A DNA stretch of 64,000 bases from Streptomyces thinghirensis (GTDB taxonomy: Bacteria > Actinomycetota > Actinomycetia > Streptomycetales > Streptomycetaceae): NCBI GenBank assembly GCA_021502835.1, contig JAKFGP010000013.1, positions 62,001 to 126,000 on the forward strand, given 5' to 3'. Position numbers and translations under genes: made by a program. The stretch's first letter is position 1. Each line of letters opens with the position of its first letter. Positions 60,614 through 64,000 of this stretch are shown piece after piece. The notes beneath the pieces are model-generated. The model searched no databases, was not told the origin of the DNA, and saw nothing but the letters and a program-made list of their open reading frames with translations.

Positions 60614-61961
60614 CGGTTCGTACCTTTCCGCCGTTCCGCGCAACCGGTGGCGTCGCTGACCCAGAAGGAACCGTCCGGATACCGATGGGCGGCGATCGAC
60701 GCGGCGTGCATCTCCGAGGAGAAGCCGGGTGTAGTGGGAGCCCTGTAGTGCCCGTTCGCGACGGTGGACGGGGTCCTTGAGTGCTCGTGCAGGTGGTCCA
60801 CGTACTCGATCACGCGGTCCTCGCTCGTCCCACTCAGCGCCACGTAGTCGAACATCGACAGATGGCGCACCAGTTCGCACAGGCCGACTCCGCCGGCGTG
60901 CGGGCAGACCGGGACGCCGTACTTGGCGGCGAGGAGCAGGATCGCCAGGTTCTCGTTGACGCCGCCCACCCCTTGTCGCGTCGATCTGCAGCACGTCGAT
61001 CGCCTCGGCCTGCAGGAGTTGGCGAACACGATGCGGTTGTGGACGTGCTCGCCGGTGGCGACCTTGACCGGGGCGACGCCCCTGCGTACGGTCGCGTGCC
61101 CGAGGATGTCGTCGGGGCTGGTGGGCTCCTCGACCCAGTACGGGGCCTGGTCGGCCAGTGCGTTGGTCCACTCGACGGCCTCCGCGACGTTCCAGCGCTG
61201 ATTGGCGTCGACGGCGATCCGGACGTCGGGGCCGACGGCCGCGCGCGCCGCGCGCAGCCTGCGGACGTCGTCGGCGAGATCCGCGCCGACCTTCAGCTTG
61301 ATCTGCGTGAAGCCGTCGGCGACCCGCCTGCTCGGCGAGCCGGACCAAGCTTCTCGTCGGAGTAACCGAGCCAGCCGGGGGAGGTGGTGTACGCCGGGTA
61401 GCCGTTCGCCAGGAGGCGGGCCTCGCGCTCGACGGCACCGGCCTTGCCCCCGCCGGAGCAGCGCCACGGCCTCCTCACGGGTGAGGGCGTCCTCGATGTA
61501 GCGGAAGTCCACCTGGTCCGCGAGCCATTCCGGTTCGGCGTCGGAGAGCAGCTTCCACACCGGTCTGCCCGCCCGCTTGGCCGCCAGGTCCCACACCGCG
61601 TTGACGACGGCGCCGATCGCCATGTGCATCACGCCCTTCTCCGGGGCCGAGCCAGCGCAGTTGGCTGTCGCCGGTCAGGGCCCGGCCCACCGACCCGGGG
61701 TCGGCGCACACCGCTTCGGCGGACGGGCCCAGGACGTGGTCGCGCAGGGCGGCTGTCGCCGCGGCCTGCACGTCGTTGCCGCGCCCGATGGTGAACGTGA
61801 AGGCATGGCCCTCCAGCCCGTCACCCGCGTCGGTCCGCAGGATCACGTACGCGGCCGAGTAGTCGGGGGTCGGGGTTCATCGCGTCGGAGCCGTCGAGCT
61901 CGCGTGAGGTGGGGAAACGGATGTCGATCACGTCGAGGTCGGTGATGCGCGCCGCTGCCAT
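60610..61961 (-). CDS. L-fuconate dehydratase-like enolase-superfamily enzyme
   Basis: Mandelate-racemase-subgroup dehydratase of about 440 residues. [31 protein letters not shown] opens the capping domain. Barrel: [14 protein letters not shown] with the first Lys, [17 protein letters not shown] (Asp ligand), [15 protein letters not shown] (Glu), ATGEHVHN (Glu/His), [24 protein letters not shown]. Start ATG 61961; the stop at 60610 overlaps the SDR start in ATGA. Six frame changes. First gene of the operon; it would convert L-fuconate to 2-keto-3-deoxy-L-fuconate. Confidence 0.9.
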
Positions 61962-61994
61962 GGTCGTATCCCCACTGGAGTACCGGAGGGCTGG

Positions 61995-62087
61995 AATCAC
62001 ATAGGATCATGCCGCCTCTGATGGTGGGGGCAGATGCGATCACTTGGTCAAGATGCTTGCCGTACCCAGCAGATCCCATAGGATTCT
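61995..62087. promoter_or_regulatory. Two ATCCTATG-core operator-like sites upstream of the fuconate dehydratase
   Basis: On the minus strand GATCCTATGTGATT (62008-61995) and AATCCTATGGGATC (62085-62072) share ATCC-TATG-(G/T)GAT, the second a perfect inverted repeat. They are 77 bp apart, centre to centre, about seven helical turns, and flank the presumed promoter; one lies 34 bases before the start codon. FadR-type GntR sites have this size, and a GntR gene lies at the other end of the operon. Confidence 0.65.
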
Positions 62088-62118
62088 TCGGATGGACGGG
62101 CCACCACCCGTGCTCGGC

Positions 62119-64000
<1,882 letters not shown>

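Overview
The window comes from a high-GC actinomycete, almost certainly Streptomyces. Codons are strongly G/C-ending, GTG starts and GTGA/ATGA overlaps are common, and it holds Streptomyces-type gene sets: a conservon (cvn) operon, a paa operon, many ABC sugar importers with ROK/LacI repressors, GlxA-type and HxlR regulators, and a second NAD-dependent DNA ligase. No rRNA, tRNA, CRISPR array, insertion sequence or phage gene was recognised. The mix of catabolic and specialised-metabolism genes suggests a chromosome arm.

Sequence quality governs the reading. Nearly every recognisable gene is broken by one to many single-base indels, while protein similarity runs on in another frame. Even expected housekeeping genes (htpG, gap, paaA, paaC) are hit, so I treat these as sequencing errors and give each gene its full extent. 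Most boundaries inside broken genes are therefore approximate. Intact exceptions include paaB and the cyclophilin gene.

Layout. 1-3.1 kb (minus): secreted trypsin-like protease (cut by the window start), a cytochrome P450 and a TauE/SafE permease. 3.5-7.4 kb (plus): conservon cvnABCD plus a P450 that lacks the ExxR motif. 7.6-10.1 kb: an ABBA-type indole prenyltransferase and a convergent flavin monooxygenase, separated by a strong terminator; this resembles the prenylated-indole pathway of S. coelicolor. 10.3-16 kb: phenylacetate degradation, paaK-paaI (minus) divergent from paaABCDE (plus) around paired operator-like sites. 16.1-21.8 kb: secreted alpha/beta hydrolase, APH-like kinase, TerB-like protein, GtrA-like membrane protein, HxlR/RidA divergent pair, SDR.

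21.8-32.7 kb: a carbohydrate locus. Minus: ABC importer (binding protein, two permeases), ROK regulator, Gfo/Idh oxidoreductase. Plus: MDR dehydrogenase, xylose-isomerase-like TIM barrel, MGH1/GH63-like glycosidase and a glycogen-debranching-type protein; the four plus genes are tightly coupled. 32.8-36.4 kb (minus): Cys/His-rich membrane protein, GntR regulator, hydantoin/Asp-Glu racemase, NCS1 permease. 36.5-43 kb: LacI regulator divergent from a second ABC sugar importer and a GH2 glycosidase, with a palindromic operator between them. 43-48.4 kb (minus): TauD/TfdA dioxygenase, class II glutamine amidotransferase next to a GCS2-type carboxylate-amine ligase, cyclophilin, GAPDH.

48.5-64 kb: GlxA-type AraC regulator, SGNH esterase, DUF4303-like protein, HtpG, YeeE/YedE thiosulfate-type transporter, then an MFS-acetyltransferase-TetR operon with the same 12-bp operator before its first two genes. 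Next come a Vat/CatB-type acetyltransferase, a GntR regulator, an L-fuconate-dehydratase/SDR/aldo-keto-reductase operon with two matching operator-like sites, and the 3' part of a NAD-dependent DNA ligase cut by the window end.
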